From contig JAFFZZ010000055.1 in assembly GCA_016933915.1 (NCBI GenBank), positions 62,001-126,000 of the forward strand: 64,000 bases of DNA, written 5' to 3'. Positions 45,364 to 52,866 of this stretch are shown piece after piece. Within the stretch, counting starts at the first letter, position 1, and every line of letters begins with the position of its first letter. Position numbers and translations under genes: made by a program. Below the pieces are notes generated by a model that saw only the letters and a list, made by a program, of their open reading frames with translations, was not told the DNA's origin and searched no databases. This stretch comes from Candidatus Babeliaceae bacterium. GTDB taxonomy: Bacteria > Babelota > Babeliae > Babelales > Babelaceae.

Positions 45364-46698
45364 ATGATGTTTGATTTTTTAGCTAAAAAAATATCCACGC
45401 TCTTTGATCGTTTCGGGCGCTCTGGTCGTTTAACACCGGTAGCGATAGACGATTTTTTGAGAACGGTTCACGACTCTCTGTTGGATGCCGATGTCCCTTT
45501 AGCGGTTGGCGACGCTTTCGTTAATGATGTTCGGTCAGTGCTTACCGGGGTAACGATTCCATCTGGTTTAGCCGCCGATGACTTTTTGAAAAAAGTTGTG
45601 TACGAGCGGTTGGTCAGCTTTTTGGGCGGGCAGGTGACAGATTGTCTCGTTTCTGCGAATCGTGGAGTTGTTCTGGTCATGGGACTTCAAGGTTCTGGAA
45701 AGACAACAACTGTTGCGAAGCTTGGACGCCTTATCCGCGAACGAAATGAGTGTGACAAGCGGTCCCTGCGAGTTATGGTTGCTTCGGTCGACTTCTATCG
45801 GCCTGCAGCTATTGATCAGCTAGCGCTGATTGCACAGCAGGCAAGTCTTTTCTTCTATCGGCCCCAGGAATCGGATCCAACTGTAGCCGCGCGAGCAGCT
45901 CTTTCGTATCAGAAGGAGCATGGGTATGATCTTCTTATTTTGGATACAGCTGGGCGGCTCCATGTAGATGGAGAGATGCTCGATGAGCTATGTACGATAA
46001 AATCAATTGTAAAGCCGTCAGTATCGCTGCTTGTTCTTGACGCGATGACCGGGCAAGAATCTCTACGAGTAGCTACCACATTTAATGAAAAAATTGGGTT
46101 TGATGCGGCGGTGCTAACGAAAACTGATAGTGATACACGTGGTGGTGCAGCTTTTGCTTTTCGCTATGCGTTAAAGAAGCCGATAGCGGCCGTGGGGACA
46201 GGCGAAAAGAGCGGTGACCTTGCACTTTTCCACCCAAAACGTGCGGCGAGTTCGATGCTTGGGATGGGGGACTTAGAGAGTTTTGTTGAGCTTGCCAATG
46301 CTCGCATTCGTGATGAGGATCAGAAACGTTTGACACGAGCTCTTTCCACAGGCAAGCTGACGCTAGAGGATTTTGCTTGCCAGATTGATGCGATTAGCCG
46401 GTTGGGTAGCATATCTCAGGTGTTGAAATTTTTGCCGGGGATGGCCTCGCACTCAGTTTCTCCAGAAAAGCTTGAAGAGGGGGAGCAAGAGATGCGACGG
46501 TTTAAGGTTATTATTGGTTCTATGACGCGAAAAGAACGTTTGCTGCCCGCGGTTATCGATACATCACGGAAAAAACGAATTGCACGTGGGGCTGGCGTAG
46601 CCATGAGCGATGTTCAGGATCTCTTGAATAAGTTTAGTGAGATGCAACATCTGATGAAGCAAATGGGAAGATTTGGCCTGTTTAGAGGTCGGAAATAG
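45364..46698 (+). CDS. ffh: Signal recognition particle protein Ffh
   Basis: The 444-residue GTPase binds signal peptides on nascent chains with SRP RNA. The N domain (about 1-95) is followed by the G domain with GLQGSGKTTTVAKLG (about 104-118), DTAGRLHVD (about 196-204), TKTDSDTRGGAAF and GTGEK. The M domain (about 300-444) includes SQVLKFLPGM and a Met-rich C-terminal helix set (LNKFSEMQHLMKQMGRF). Two adjacent ATGs (45364 and 45367) are both possible starts. It begins a conserved operon with rpsP, khpA, trmD and rplS. The SRP RNA gene was not seen. Confidence 0.96.
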   Translation: MMFDFLAKKISTLFDRFGRSGRLTPVAIDDFLRTVHDSLLDADVPLAVGDAFVNDVRSVLTGVTIPSGLAADDFLKKVVYERLVSFLGGQVTDCLVSANRGVVLVMGLQGSGKTTTVAKLGRLIRERNECDKRSLRVMVASVDFYRPAAIDQLALIAQQASLFFYRPQESDPTVAARAALSYQKEHGYDLLILDTAGRLHVDGEMLDELCTIKSIVKPSVSLLVLDAMTGQESLRVATTFNEKIGFDAAVLTKTDSDTRGGAAFAFRYALKKPIAAVGTGEKSGDLALFHPKRAASSMLGMGDLESFVELANARIRDEDQKRLTRALSTGKLTLEDFACQIDAISRLGSISQVLKFLPGMASHSVSPEKLEEGEQEMRRFKVIIGSMTRKERLLPAVIDTSRKKRIARGAGVAMSDVQDLLNKFSEMQHLMKQMGRFGLFRGRK

Positions 46699-46740
46699 AG
46701 GTAGATTGTTTATTTTGTTTTTATGATAAGGATGTAACAT

Positions 46741-46992
46741 ATGGCAGTGAAAATTCGTCTGTTTCGTGCCGGAAAAAAGCATATTCCTTCATATCGGATT
46801 GTAGCGATTGATAGTCGTTGTAGTCGCGATGGAAGGGCTCTTGAGGTTCTTGGCTCTTATGACCCGGTTAAAGGGGCGATTGTTCAGTTTTATAGCGATC
46901 GTATTGATTACTGGCTTGGACAGGGCGCTCAGATGTCAAATGCGGTAAAAAGGATTCATAAGCTTCATCAAAAAACAGCTCCTGCGGCGTAA
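46741..46992 (+). CDS. rpsP: 30S ribosomal protein S16
   Basis: The 83-residue protein begins MAVKIRLFRAGKKHIPSYRI and has VAIDSRCSRDGRALEVLGSY and YDPVKG, the S16 signature, with the SDRIDYWLGQGAQMS segment following. S16 is needed for 30S assembly. It lies between ffh and khpA in the conserved order. Confidence 0.97.
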   Translation: MAVKIRLFRAGKKHIPSYRIVAIDSRCSRDGRALEVLGSYDPVKGAIVQFYSDRIDYWLGQGAQMSNAVKRIHKLHQKTAPAA

Positions 46993-47016
46993 CATTATTG
47001 AAGATGGTTTGGTGCC

Positions 47017-47250
47017 ATGATTGAAAAACTTGTTGAAAGAATGGTCAAGCAGTTGGTAACACAGCCAGAAGCTGTATTGGTTTCGAGTATTGAGGCTTCG
47101 GGTAAGTGTGTTATTCAGGTGCGTGTTGCATCTGAAGATATAGCTCGAGTTATTGGCAGCGAAGGAAGGATTTTCCGGGCGCTTAAGACGATCGTGACTC
47201 TTGTTGGTGCACAGCAAAATAGAGATATAGTTGTGGATATTGCTCGTTAA
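47017..47250 (+). CDS. khpA: KhpA-type KH-domain RNA-binding protein
   Basis: The 77-residue product is a single KH domain. The GXXG-type loop reads IGSEGRIFRALKTIV (about 52-66). Family members bind RNA, often with KhpB, and influence cell division and translation in Gram-positive bacteria. Its TAA is directly followed by the trmD ATG. In many genomes rimM lies between khpA and trmD; it is absent here. Confidence 0.92.
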   Translation: MIEKLVERMVKQLVTQPEAVLVSSIEASGKCVIQVRVASEDIARVIGSEGRIFRALKTIVTLVGAQQNRDIVVDIAR

Positions 47251-48567
47251 ATGAAGATTTCGGTTGTTTCTCTTTTTCCTGAATTATATGAGCCTTTTCG
47301 GGCGACGAGCCTTGTGCAACGTGCGCAGGATGCCGGTCTTCTTTCCGTGGATGTGCGATCGCTCTTTTCGTTTTGCGCTCCTAAGGAACGGGCAGATGGT
47401 CCGATATTTGGGCATGGTCCCGGGATGGTGCTGCGACCTGAGGTGATTGAGCGTGCCGTCGATGCATCAGAAGAGATTCATGGGCCTGCGTTTAAGATCT
47501 TTTTTTCTCCTCATGGTACAGCGCTTGATCAGCCGCTTTTGGAGAATCTGTATGCCCGAATTGCAGAGCGAGGTGGCCATAGTCTTCTATTACCTGCGCG
47601 TTACGAGGGTGTGGACGCGCGAGTCGAGGAAGAGTATGCCGATGCCGTCATTTCGGTTGGCGATTTTGTTTTACTGGGTGGTGACTTGCCGGCGATGATG
47701 CTTATTGAGGGAATTATACGTCTTATTCCGGGTGTGGTTGGCAAGGCTGAGTCGGTTGAGTGCGAATCATTCGCCGGGCCGTTTGTTGATTTTCCCCATT
47801 ATACGGCTCCGGTGATTTGGAAGAGACGTGAGGTGCCTGAAGTTTTGCGTTCGGGAGATCATGCTGCACAAGAAAAATGGCGATTGAAGCAGGCAATTGA
47901 TCGGACCGTCAAGCACCATTTTTCCTGGGTCCGGTCGCATGAAACAAATCCAAAGGAACGAAGAGAGGTTTTGCGAGCAATCCCCCCGCATTATGCCGCA
48001 TTAATGCATACAGGTGTTTTGGTACAACAAGGGGTGGAGGGTGAAAGCTCGGTGACTTCCATTGATATCCATGATATCGCTCGCTCAAGTCGTACGTTTG
48101 GAATGAAAAATTATTTTATTGTAACCCCATTGATTGATCAGCAGAAGATAGTTGATAAGCTGCTTGGTTTTTGGCAGGCAGGCGAAGGCGTTTCTTATAA
48201 TCCTTTGCGTCACGAAGCGGTTTCATTGGCACGTCTTGCAAAAAGCTTAGATGAAGTTGTTGCGATGATAGAGGAACAGGAAGGGAAAAAACCTCTTTTA
48301 ATAGCGACTTCAGCAAAATCGGGGGTAGCGCAGTTGCCTGTTATCACGTATGATAGTCAAGAGACGGTGTGGCAACAAGACCGCCCCGTTCTCTTCCTTT
48401 TTGGGACTGCCCAAGGGCTGGGTGACTCAATTTTAGCTCGATGCGATTATCTGCTGCCACCTATTGAAGGTTTTGCACCGTACAATCATTTGTCGGTTCG
48501 ATCAGCAGCCGCATTAATTTTTGATAGATGGTTAGGAATTTCGATAAAACGAAGGAACCTGTTATGA
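47251..48567 (+). CDS. trmD: TrmD tRNA (guanine-N1)-methyltransferase fused to a second SPOUT-like methyltransferase domain
   Basis: Residues 1 to about 245 form TrmD, which makes m1G37 in tRNA: MKISVVSLFPELYEPF, the FGHGPGMVLRPEV motif, LLPARYEGVDARVEEEYAD and the knot motif SVGDFVLLGGDLPAMMLIEG. A linker leads to a second domain (about 285-438) starting NYFIVTPLID, with LFGTAQGLGDSILARCDYLLPPI and YNHLSVRSAAALIFDRW. This matches the SAM-dependent RNA methyltransferase family (Pfam Methyltrn_RNA_4), often a separate gene next to trmD. The 438-residue length against about 240-250 for TrmD alone supports a real fusion. Its stop overlaps the rplS ATG. Confidence 0.93.
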   Translation: MKISVVSLFPELYEPFRATSLVQRAQDAGLLSVDVRSLFSFCAPKERADGPIFGHGPGMVLRPEVIERAVDASEEIHGPAFKIFFSPHGTALDQPLLENLYARIAERGGHSLLLPARYEGVDARVEEEYADAVISVGDFVLLGGDLPAMMLIEGIIRLIPGVVGKAESVECESFAGPFVDFPHYTAPVIWKRREVPEVLRSGDHAAQEKWRLKQAIDRTVKHHFSWVRSHETNPKERREVLRAIPPHYAALMHTGVLVQQGVEGESSVTSIDIHDIARSSRTFGMKNYFIVTPLIDQQKIVDKLLGFWQAGEGVSYNPLRHEAVSLARLAKSLDEVVAMIEEQEGKKPLLIATSAKSGVAQLPVITYDSQETVWQQDRPVLFLFGTAQGLGDSILARCDYLLPPIEGFAPYNHLSVRSAAALIFDRWLGISIKRRNLL

Positions 48568-49034
48568 GGGCAAAGAAATTAACAAAAGAGACGGTGTTAC
48601 AGCTTGGGGTAACTGATCGCGGTTTCCCTCAATTTTCATCAGGTGACGCTGTACGTGTTGCGCAGCGTATTAAAGAGGGTGATAAGGAGCGTATTCAGTA
48701 CTTTGAGGGGGATGTAATTGCCATTCACCATAATGGGGTTTCTTCAACTTTCACCGTTCGTCGTATTGGTGCCAATGGTGTTGCAGTTGAGCGAATTTTT
48801 CCTTTCTATTCCCCCAAAATAGAGAGTATCGAATTTATCCGCGAAGGTGATGTTTGCCGCGCTAAGCTTTATTACATGCGTGGGCGAATTGGAAAGCGCG
48901 CCCGCGTTAAAGAAAAAATCCGTACTCATGAAGAAAAAGAGGCGGGTGTTGCGTTGGGGTACGAGAATGCTGCGCCTGAAGCAGCTACTGATGTTGCTGC
49001 CACAGAAACTCCTGTTGAAGAGCGACAGTCATAA
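48564..49034 (+). CDS. rplS: 50S ribosomal protein L19 with extended C-terminus
   Basis: The 156-residue product has the L19 core (FSSGDAVRVAQRIKEGDKER, FEGDVIAIHHNG, FTVRRIGANGVAVERIFPFYSPKIESIE, RGRIGKRARVKEKI). About 35 extra acidic, Ala/Glu/Thr-rich residues follow the core (from about 122) and are probably disordered. The ATG at 48564 lies in the trmD stop (ATGA) with AAGGA upstream. L19 sits at the subunit interface. A terminator follows. Confidence 0.95.
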   Translation: MRAKKLTKETVLQLGVTDRGFPQFSSGDAVRVAQRIKEGDKERIQYFEGDVIAIHHNGVSSTFTVRRIGANGVAVERIFPFYSPKIESIEFIREGDVCRAKLYYMRGRIGKRARVKEKIRTHEEKEAGVALGYENAAPEAATDVAATETPVEERQS

Positions 49035-49048
49035 TAATTTTTGCAAAA

Positions 49049-49106
49049 CAAAAGTCTGCGCCAAAATTACCTAACGGGTATGCTGACGCAGGCTTTTGTT
49101 TTTTTA
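49049..49106 (+). terminator. Rho-independent terminator after rplS
   Basis: CAAAAGTCTGCG (49049-49060) pairs with CGCAGGCTTTTG (49087-49098) with one G-T wobble, around a 26-base loop, followed by TTTTTTT. It ends the ffh-rplS operon. Confidence 0.85.
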
Positions 49107-49116
49107 GAACTTATTC

Positions 49117-49851
49117 TTATGATTCAATACTGTAAGCCAGGGAGCCTATTTTTCTGCGTAGTTTTTCAATAGAAGCTTCCTTTATTGCTTGCTGCTCCAA
49201 AAGGTTCGAAATGTGAGCTCTGAGTTCTGCACGTTCTACCGCTTCTTCTGTTGTTGTGATGCTGGTTCTTAATTCTTCGATCTGGCTTTGCATGATGCTG
49301 AGGTCATCGATTAGGATTTTTAATAAAGCATTGAGTTTAGTAACTCGATTAGCGGCTTCTTGGTTTTCAACATAGACCGTTCTGACGATCGAAGATCCAA
49401 AGAACGGCCAGCCGAGCCTAATAGCGATTCCTGGACGTCTCCAGCCCCATTCCCACCATGGGTAAGCCCAATAGAGATTGTTGTAGAAATATGGGTAGAA
49501 GCGATGTGGCCGATGCGAGTAGAAACCAGATCGCGCGTAATAAGCGTGACGGTATGATGGGTCGTATCGATAGAATGCGGGCACTCGACGAACTTTTTTG
49601 TATTGATCAAATCGAGGGTGGGGCCGTGCCATTTTTCGTGGTGGTTTCCTGATACCAAACTTTATCTGTTTTTTGACCATTGGTTGTTTCTGAAATTTTG
49701 CTTTTCTTATTCTTGTGAAACTTTTTCTTTGGGGGCCAGCTTGTTTTACGTTGCTCTTTTTTCCCAGTGGTTGTGCATCAAGTAGGTTGGTGCTGACTGT
49801 TATGCTTCCAATGAGTAGAAAGAATAAGATACGTGACAGATTTCTATTCAT
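49117..49851 (-). CDS. Exported basic protein with Trp/Tyr core and coiled coil
   Basis: The 244-residue protein has a signal peptide (MNRNLSRILFFLLIGSITVS, then cleavage near residue 26), a strongly basic region (30-95), an aromatic stretch (about 95-150) containing YPWWEWGWRRPGIAIRLGWP and a C-terminal coiled coil (about 157-235). The segment from WW through VYVENQEAANRVTKLN is clearly related to the corresponding part of the neighbouring protein encoded at 50022-50747, so the two are diverged paralogues. No known family recognised. It is preceded by a candidate structured RNA and an AAGGAG ribosome site. Confidence 0.68.
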   Translation of the reverse strand: MNRNLSRILFFLLIGSITVSTNLLDAQPLGKKSNVKQAGPQRKSFTRIRKAKFQKQPMVKKQIKFGIRKPPRKMARPHPRFDQYKKVRRVPAFYRYDPSYRHAYYARSGFYSHRPHRFYPYFYNNLYWAYPWWEWGWRRPGIAIRLGWPFFGSSIVRTVYVENQEAANRVTKLNALLKILIDDLSIMQSQIEELRTSITTTEEAVERAELRAHISNLLEQQAIKEASIEKLRRKIGSLAYSIES

Positions 49852-49877
49852 ACGAATTCTCCTTTTTATAGATCAGA

Positions 49878-49965
49878 AAACAATCCTTCCTACCAATATG
49901 GCATGGCACTGTTGGGAAGAGTCTGCAATGTCACTCTAAGCGGGGTTTAGCAGAAAGGATTGTTT
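49878..49965 (-). ncRNA. Candidate structured leader RNA or terminator between two secreted-protein genes
   Basis: A perfect 11-bp outer helix joins AAACAATCCTT (49878-49888) with AAGGATTGTTT (49955-49965). Inside, on the minus strand, further short helices can be drawn: CTAA/TTAG, GAGT/ACTC and CCAA/TTGG. This gives a multi-branched fold of about 88 bases. A T-rich stretch (TTTTC) follows, so it could be the terminator of the upstream gene (ending at 50022). The long branched interior is more than a simple terminator needs, and it lies 26 bases upstream of the next start. No riboswitch family recognised. Confidence 0.35.
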
Positions 49966-50021
49966 AAAGTGTTTATGGTACTAGTCCTCGGCTGTATGGT
50001 AGTTAGTTGGTTTCTGTGTAC

Positions 50022-50747
50022 CTACTCATCAAGTTCGTGGATGAGACTGCTTATTTGTTCCTGAATACTACTAAACTTTTGTTGTTTTCTATTGAGCAGG
50101 ATTTCAAGTTTGTTGATTCTGGCAGCATCATCCGAAGTTCCTGCCTCAGGTTCTGCAGATACACCTTTTTGCAGACCTTCAATCTCTTCTTTAATTTCAT
50201 CAATTTCCCGCGCGATAGTTCTCATCTCATCGTTCAACTCATTTACCTTGTCAGCTGTTTCTTGGTCTTCAACATATACTCTTCGTTCTATGTATCCGCC
50301 TTCATATGGCCACCAGAGAGCAAGTCCTAGTCCGGGACCGACCCATCCCCATCGCCACCATGGGTAACCCCAATAGCGTCCATGATAATGGTATCGACCT
50401 CCGCCGCGATGGTAAGGACGATATCCATGAGGTGGGCGGGCCCTTCCGCCGCCTCCCCGAGAAGCTGGTGCGCGGCCTCGTCCCATTCGTGCCGCGGGTG
50501 ATACCCCTCTGGTCCCGCTCCTTGGGCCACTAAATCCACGTCCACTAAATCCTCGGCCGCTAAAGCTACGACCGCTAAATCCTCTTGGTGTACCACCGCC
50601 ACGGCCGCTAAAGCTGCGACCACCACCGAATCCACCACGCCCACCGCCACCCCGGCCGCCGCCGCGTGCATCCAATGGGAATGCACCAAGCGCAGTGACA
50701 CCAATGATGGTGAAGGCAATTATTCTGTGTGCTAAATTTTTCTTCAT
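50022..50747 (-). CDS. Exported RGG/FGG-rich protein with WW core and coiled coil
   Basis: The 241-residue protein has a signal peptide (MKKNLAHRIIAFTIIGVTAL, cleavage near ALGA or DARG). A Gly/Arg/Ser/Phe-rich low-complexity region (about 28-120) follows, with RGG, FGG and repeated RGFSG units. Next come a His/Tyr/Arg stretch, the aromatic core YPWWRWGWVGPGLGLALWW and a coiled coil (about 163-240). The core and the VYVEDQETADKVNELN segment are shared with the protein at 49117-49851. RGG/FGG stretches bind RNA or phase-separate in eukaryotic proteins; no function can be given here. A good GGAGG ribosome site precedes the ATG. Confidence 0.7.
   Translation of the reverse strand: MKKNLAHRIIAFTIIGVTALGAFPLDARGGGRGGGGRGGFGGGRSFSGRGGGTPRGFSGRSFSGRGFSGRGFSGPRSGTRGVSPAARMGRGRAPASRGGGGRARPPHGYRPYHRGGGRYHYHGRYWGYPWWRWGWVGPGLGLALWWPYEGGYIERRVYVEDQETADKVNELNDEMRTIAREIDEIKEEIEGLQKGVSAEPEAGTSDDAARINKLEILLNRKQQKFSSIQEQISSLIHELDE
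50527..50586 (-). repeat. 15-bp tandem repeat encoding FSGRG units
   Basis: Four imperfect tandem copies of a 15-base unit (first copy CCACTAAATCCACGT on the plus strand) encode repeated Phe-Ser-Gly-Arg-(Gly/Ser) pentapeptides in the RGG-rich secreted protein. The in-frame period means copy-number changes would not break the gene. Confidence 0.75.
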
Positions 50748-50910
50748 TATTAAACCTCCTTTGTTTCTTCGTTCTCTTTTATTTTAGTACATTTTGAAAT
50801 GTTTTCTCAAGGGATGGCGTAGATGCATCGAAAGAGCTGAAAGCCGTGTATGTTGGTTTTTTTGGTTCTAAAGCTTCGCTGCTGTTCGCAAAGAAGAGCT
50901 GGTACAGTTC

Positions 50911-52311
50911 TTATTTGCGAGCTATTTTGTGTGCCAGTGAATTGACTTTGCCTGCACCCATGAAAAGGAGGAGATCTCCGGTTTGTGTGAGATTTTCTAT
51001 GAGTTTCTGAAGAGTTGCCCATCCAGGCTCTTCAGGGCAGTAGATGACTGGGAATGGCGCATGATGGGCAAGTTCTGTTGCAAGCCGGGCACCGCTGATG
51101 GTTTGGATAGGCTGCTCACCTGCGGGGTAAATGTCGGTAATGATGAGCTGATCAATAGGTGATCTGCTCAAAACATGAATAAATTCCCCCCATAATTTTT
51201 CGGTGCGACTAAACCGTTGTGGTTGGAATATAACTATAACTCTTTTTTCTGCTCGCTTCCGCGCTATCTGAAGGGTATGAAAAATTTCCGTAGGGTGATG
51301 GCCATAGTCATCAAAGACATCAGCCCTGTGAAAAGTACCGCACCAGGTAAAACGTTGCTCTACCCCCCTAAATTTTTCGATTGCAGATGAAATAACAGTT
51401 GGTGAAACTCCTAGCTCATGGGCTACGGCTATTGCAGCGGTGGCGTTGAGGGCGTTGTGGGACCCTGCAAGCGGAATTAAAAATGAATGCTGGGTACCGT
51501 TCTGGAATGATATGGTGCCGGTGCTGTGAGAGGAAAAAAGTTCGATATTAGAGATTTGGTAATGTGCTTTTGAAGAGCGCCCGTACGTAATAATTTTATT
51601 TTGATCGCGAGCAGGAAGCATCTGTTGAATGAGATTGGATACGTTTTGATCGTCAATACAGACTATCGCTTTCCCCTTTTCGGAAAGTTGGGCGATAAAA
51701 TGGCAGAATTCTGATTTGATATCGTTGATGTCGTGGTACGTATCCAGATGTTCTAGGTCTATGTTGGTGATGACGGCGATTGAAGGAGAAAGTCGGACGA
51801 ATGAGCGGTCGCTCTCGTCAGCTTCTGCAACAAGATATTCACTAGCGCCAACACGTGCGTTTGAACCTAAGTTCTGTACAAATCCTCCCACTACGATGGT
51901 TGGGTCGAGCTTTGATTCAACAAGCAAATGCCCAATTAAAGCTGTTGTTGTTGTTTTTCCGTGGGAACCTGCAATGGCGATGGTTGTATGTTCTTTTGAG
52001 AGATTGGCAAGAAGTTCAGATCGGTGCCAGAGTGTAATCCCTCGCTTTTTGGCGCGTAAAATTTCGGGGTGACTGAGTGATACAGCTGTCGAATAGATGA
52101 GTGTTTCGATTGTTTCATCCTTGCAAGATGAGCCGTTGTGCCCTTCGGATATACTACAACCTTGAGCACGAAGCAGCGCTATGCTTTTTTGCGAGCAGTT
52201 TTGGTCGCATCCAGAAACGCAGTGTCCTTGCGCTCGCATGATTGATGCGAGGCCGCTCATTCCAATGCCGCCAATTCCCATAAAATGAAAGTGCTTTGAT
52301 TTCTTTTCCAT
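50911..52311 (-). CDS. murC: UDP-N-acetylmuramate--L-alanine ligase
   Basis: MurC adds L-Ala to UDP-MurNAc in cytoplasmic peptidoglycan synthesis. The 466-residue protein has the Rossmann motif GIGGIGMSGLA (about 12-22), the ATP loop GSHGKTTTT (about 115-123), the EADESD motif, NIDLEHLDTY and the central YGHHPTEI motif. Length is normal. The start at 52311 is set by homology; its ribosome site is poor. The neighbouring murG, murB, ddl and ftsQ genes usually found in a dcw cluster are absent. The interval 50748-50910 downstream holds no clear gene or terminator. Confidence 0.96.
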   Translation of the reverse strand: MEKKSKHFHFMGIGGIGMSGLASIMRAQGHCVSGCDQNCSQKSIALLRAQGCSISEGHNGSSCKDETIETLIYSTAVSLSHPEILRAKKRGITLWHRSELLANLSKEHTTIAIAGSHGKTTTTALIGHLLVESKLDPTIVVGGFVQNLGSNARVGASEYLVAEADESDRSFVRLSPSIAVITNIDLEHLDTYHDINDIKSEFCHFIAQLSEKGKAIVCIDDQNVSNLIQQMLPARDQNKIITYGRSSKAHYQISNIELFSSHSTGTISFQNGTQHSFLIPLAGSHNALNATAAIAVAHELGVSPTVISSAIEKFRGVEQRFTWCGTFHRADVFDDYGHHPTEIFHTLQIARKRAEKRVIVIFQPQRFSRTEKLWGEFIHVLSRSPIDQLIITDIYPAGEQPIQTISGARLATELAHHAPFPVIYCPEEPGWATLQKLIENLTQTGDLLLFMGAGKVNSLAHKIARK

Positions 52312-52408
52312 TATTTTAATTTCATGATGTTGCTTAACTTCAAATATACGTTGATAGGAACTATTAATAGCCTACTTGTTCAACGGTAAAAGGCAATGAG
52401 CTTGTTTC

Positions 52409-52756
52409 CTAGATGATAGTTTTAAACCTATAGAGTTTTTTTCTTAAGTCAGCAAGAAGACCGAGAAGTTTTGAGTTATTATTTGAATGGCGATAGGTTG
52501 GAGCTTCGCTTTTTCCATTTTGCTCAAAAAATTTTTTTGCTCCAGCAATGGTGAATTTTTTTACGTAAAGGAGTTCTTTAATTTCGGTGAATTTATAGAG
52601 GTCTTCTTCGCTGTAAAAACGTTGTCCGCCGTCAGATCTTTTTGCTCTGATATTGAATTGTCTTTCCCAGAAGCGTATTACAAAAGGTTCAACAGCAGTA
52701 CCTTCTTGTGAAAGGATCTGTGCCAACTCGCCAATGCGAAAACATTGCTTATCCAT
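52409..52756 (-). CDS. MerR-family transcriptional regulator
   Basis: The 115-residue protein has the MerR winged helix: FRIGELAQILS, then VIRFWERQF (about 26-34), then the wing with SDGGQRFYSEEDLYKF. A second short helical region (LLYVKKFTIAGAKKFFE) follows, typical of small MerR-like regulators with the RFWE motif. No ligand-binding domain is present. AAAGGAG precedes the ATG. It is divergent from yidC, with an inverted repeat in the gap. Confidence 0.87.
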   Translation of the reverse strand: MDKQCFRIGELAQILSQEGTAVEPFVIRFWERQFNIRAKRSDGGQRFYSEEDLYKFTEIKELLYVKKFTIAGAKKFFEQNGKSEAPTYRHSNNNSKLLGLLADLRKKLYRFKTII

Positions 52757-52771
52757 TTTTCTCCTTTTTGT

Positions 52772-52787
52772 GACGTTCTAGCGTCAG
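52772..52787. promoter_or_regulatory. Possible operator upstream of the MerR gene
   Basis: TGACG (52772-52776) and CGTCA (52783-52787) form a dyad with a six-base centre, about 16 bases upstream of the MerR start codon and 80 bases upstream of yidC. MerR-type regulators often act on such dyads; binding is not shown. Confidence 0.3.
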
Positions 52788-52866
52788 TATTCGTTTTATG
52801 TTACCATGATCGGTATCTAAACGAACAGAATCAGAGCAGCTTTTTTTAACCTATCAAAGGTGTGGC

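Noticed and set aside
50527-50586. Short direct repeats considered as a CRISPR array
   Set aside because: The 15-base units are directly adjacent, have no spacers and encode in-frame FSGRG repeats of a real protein.
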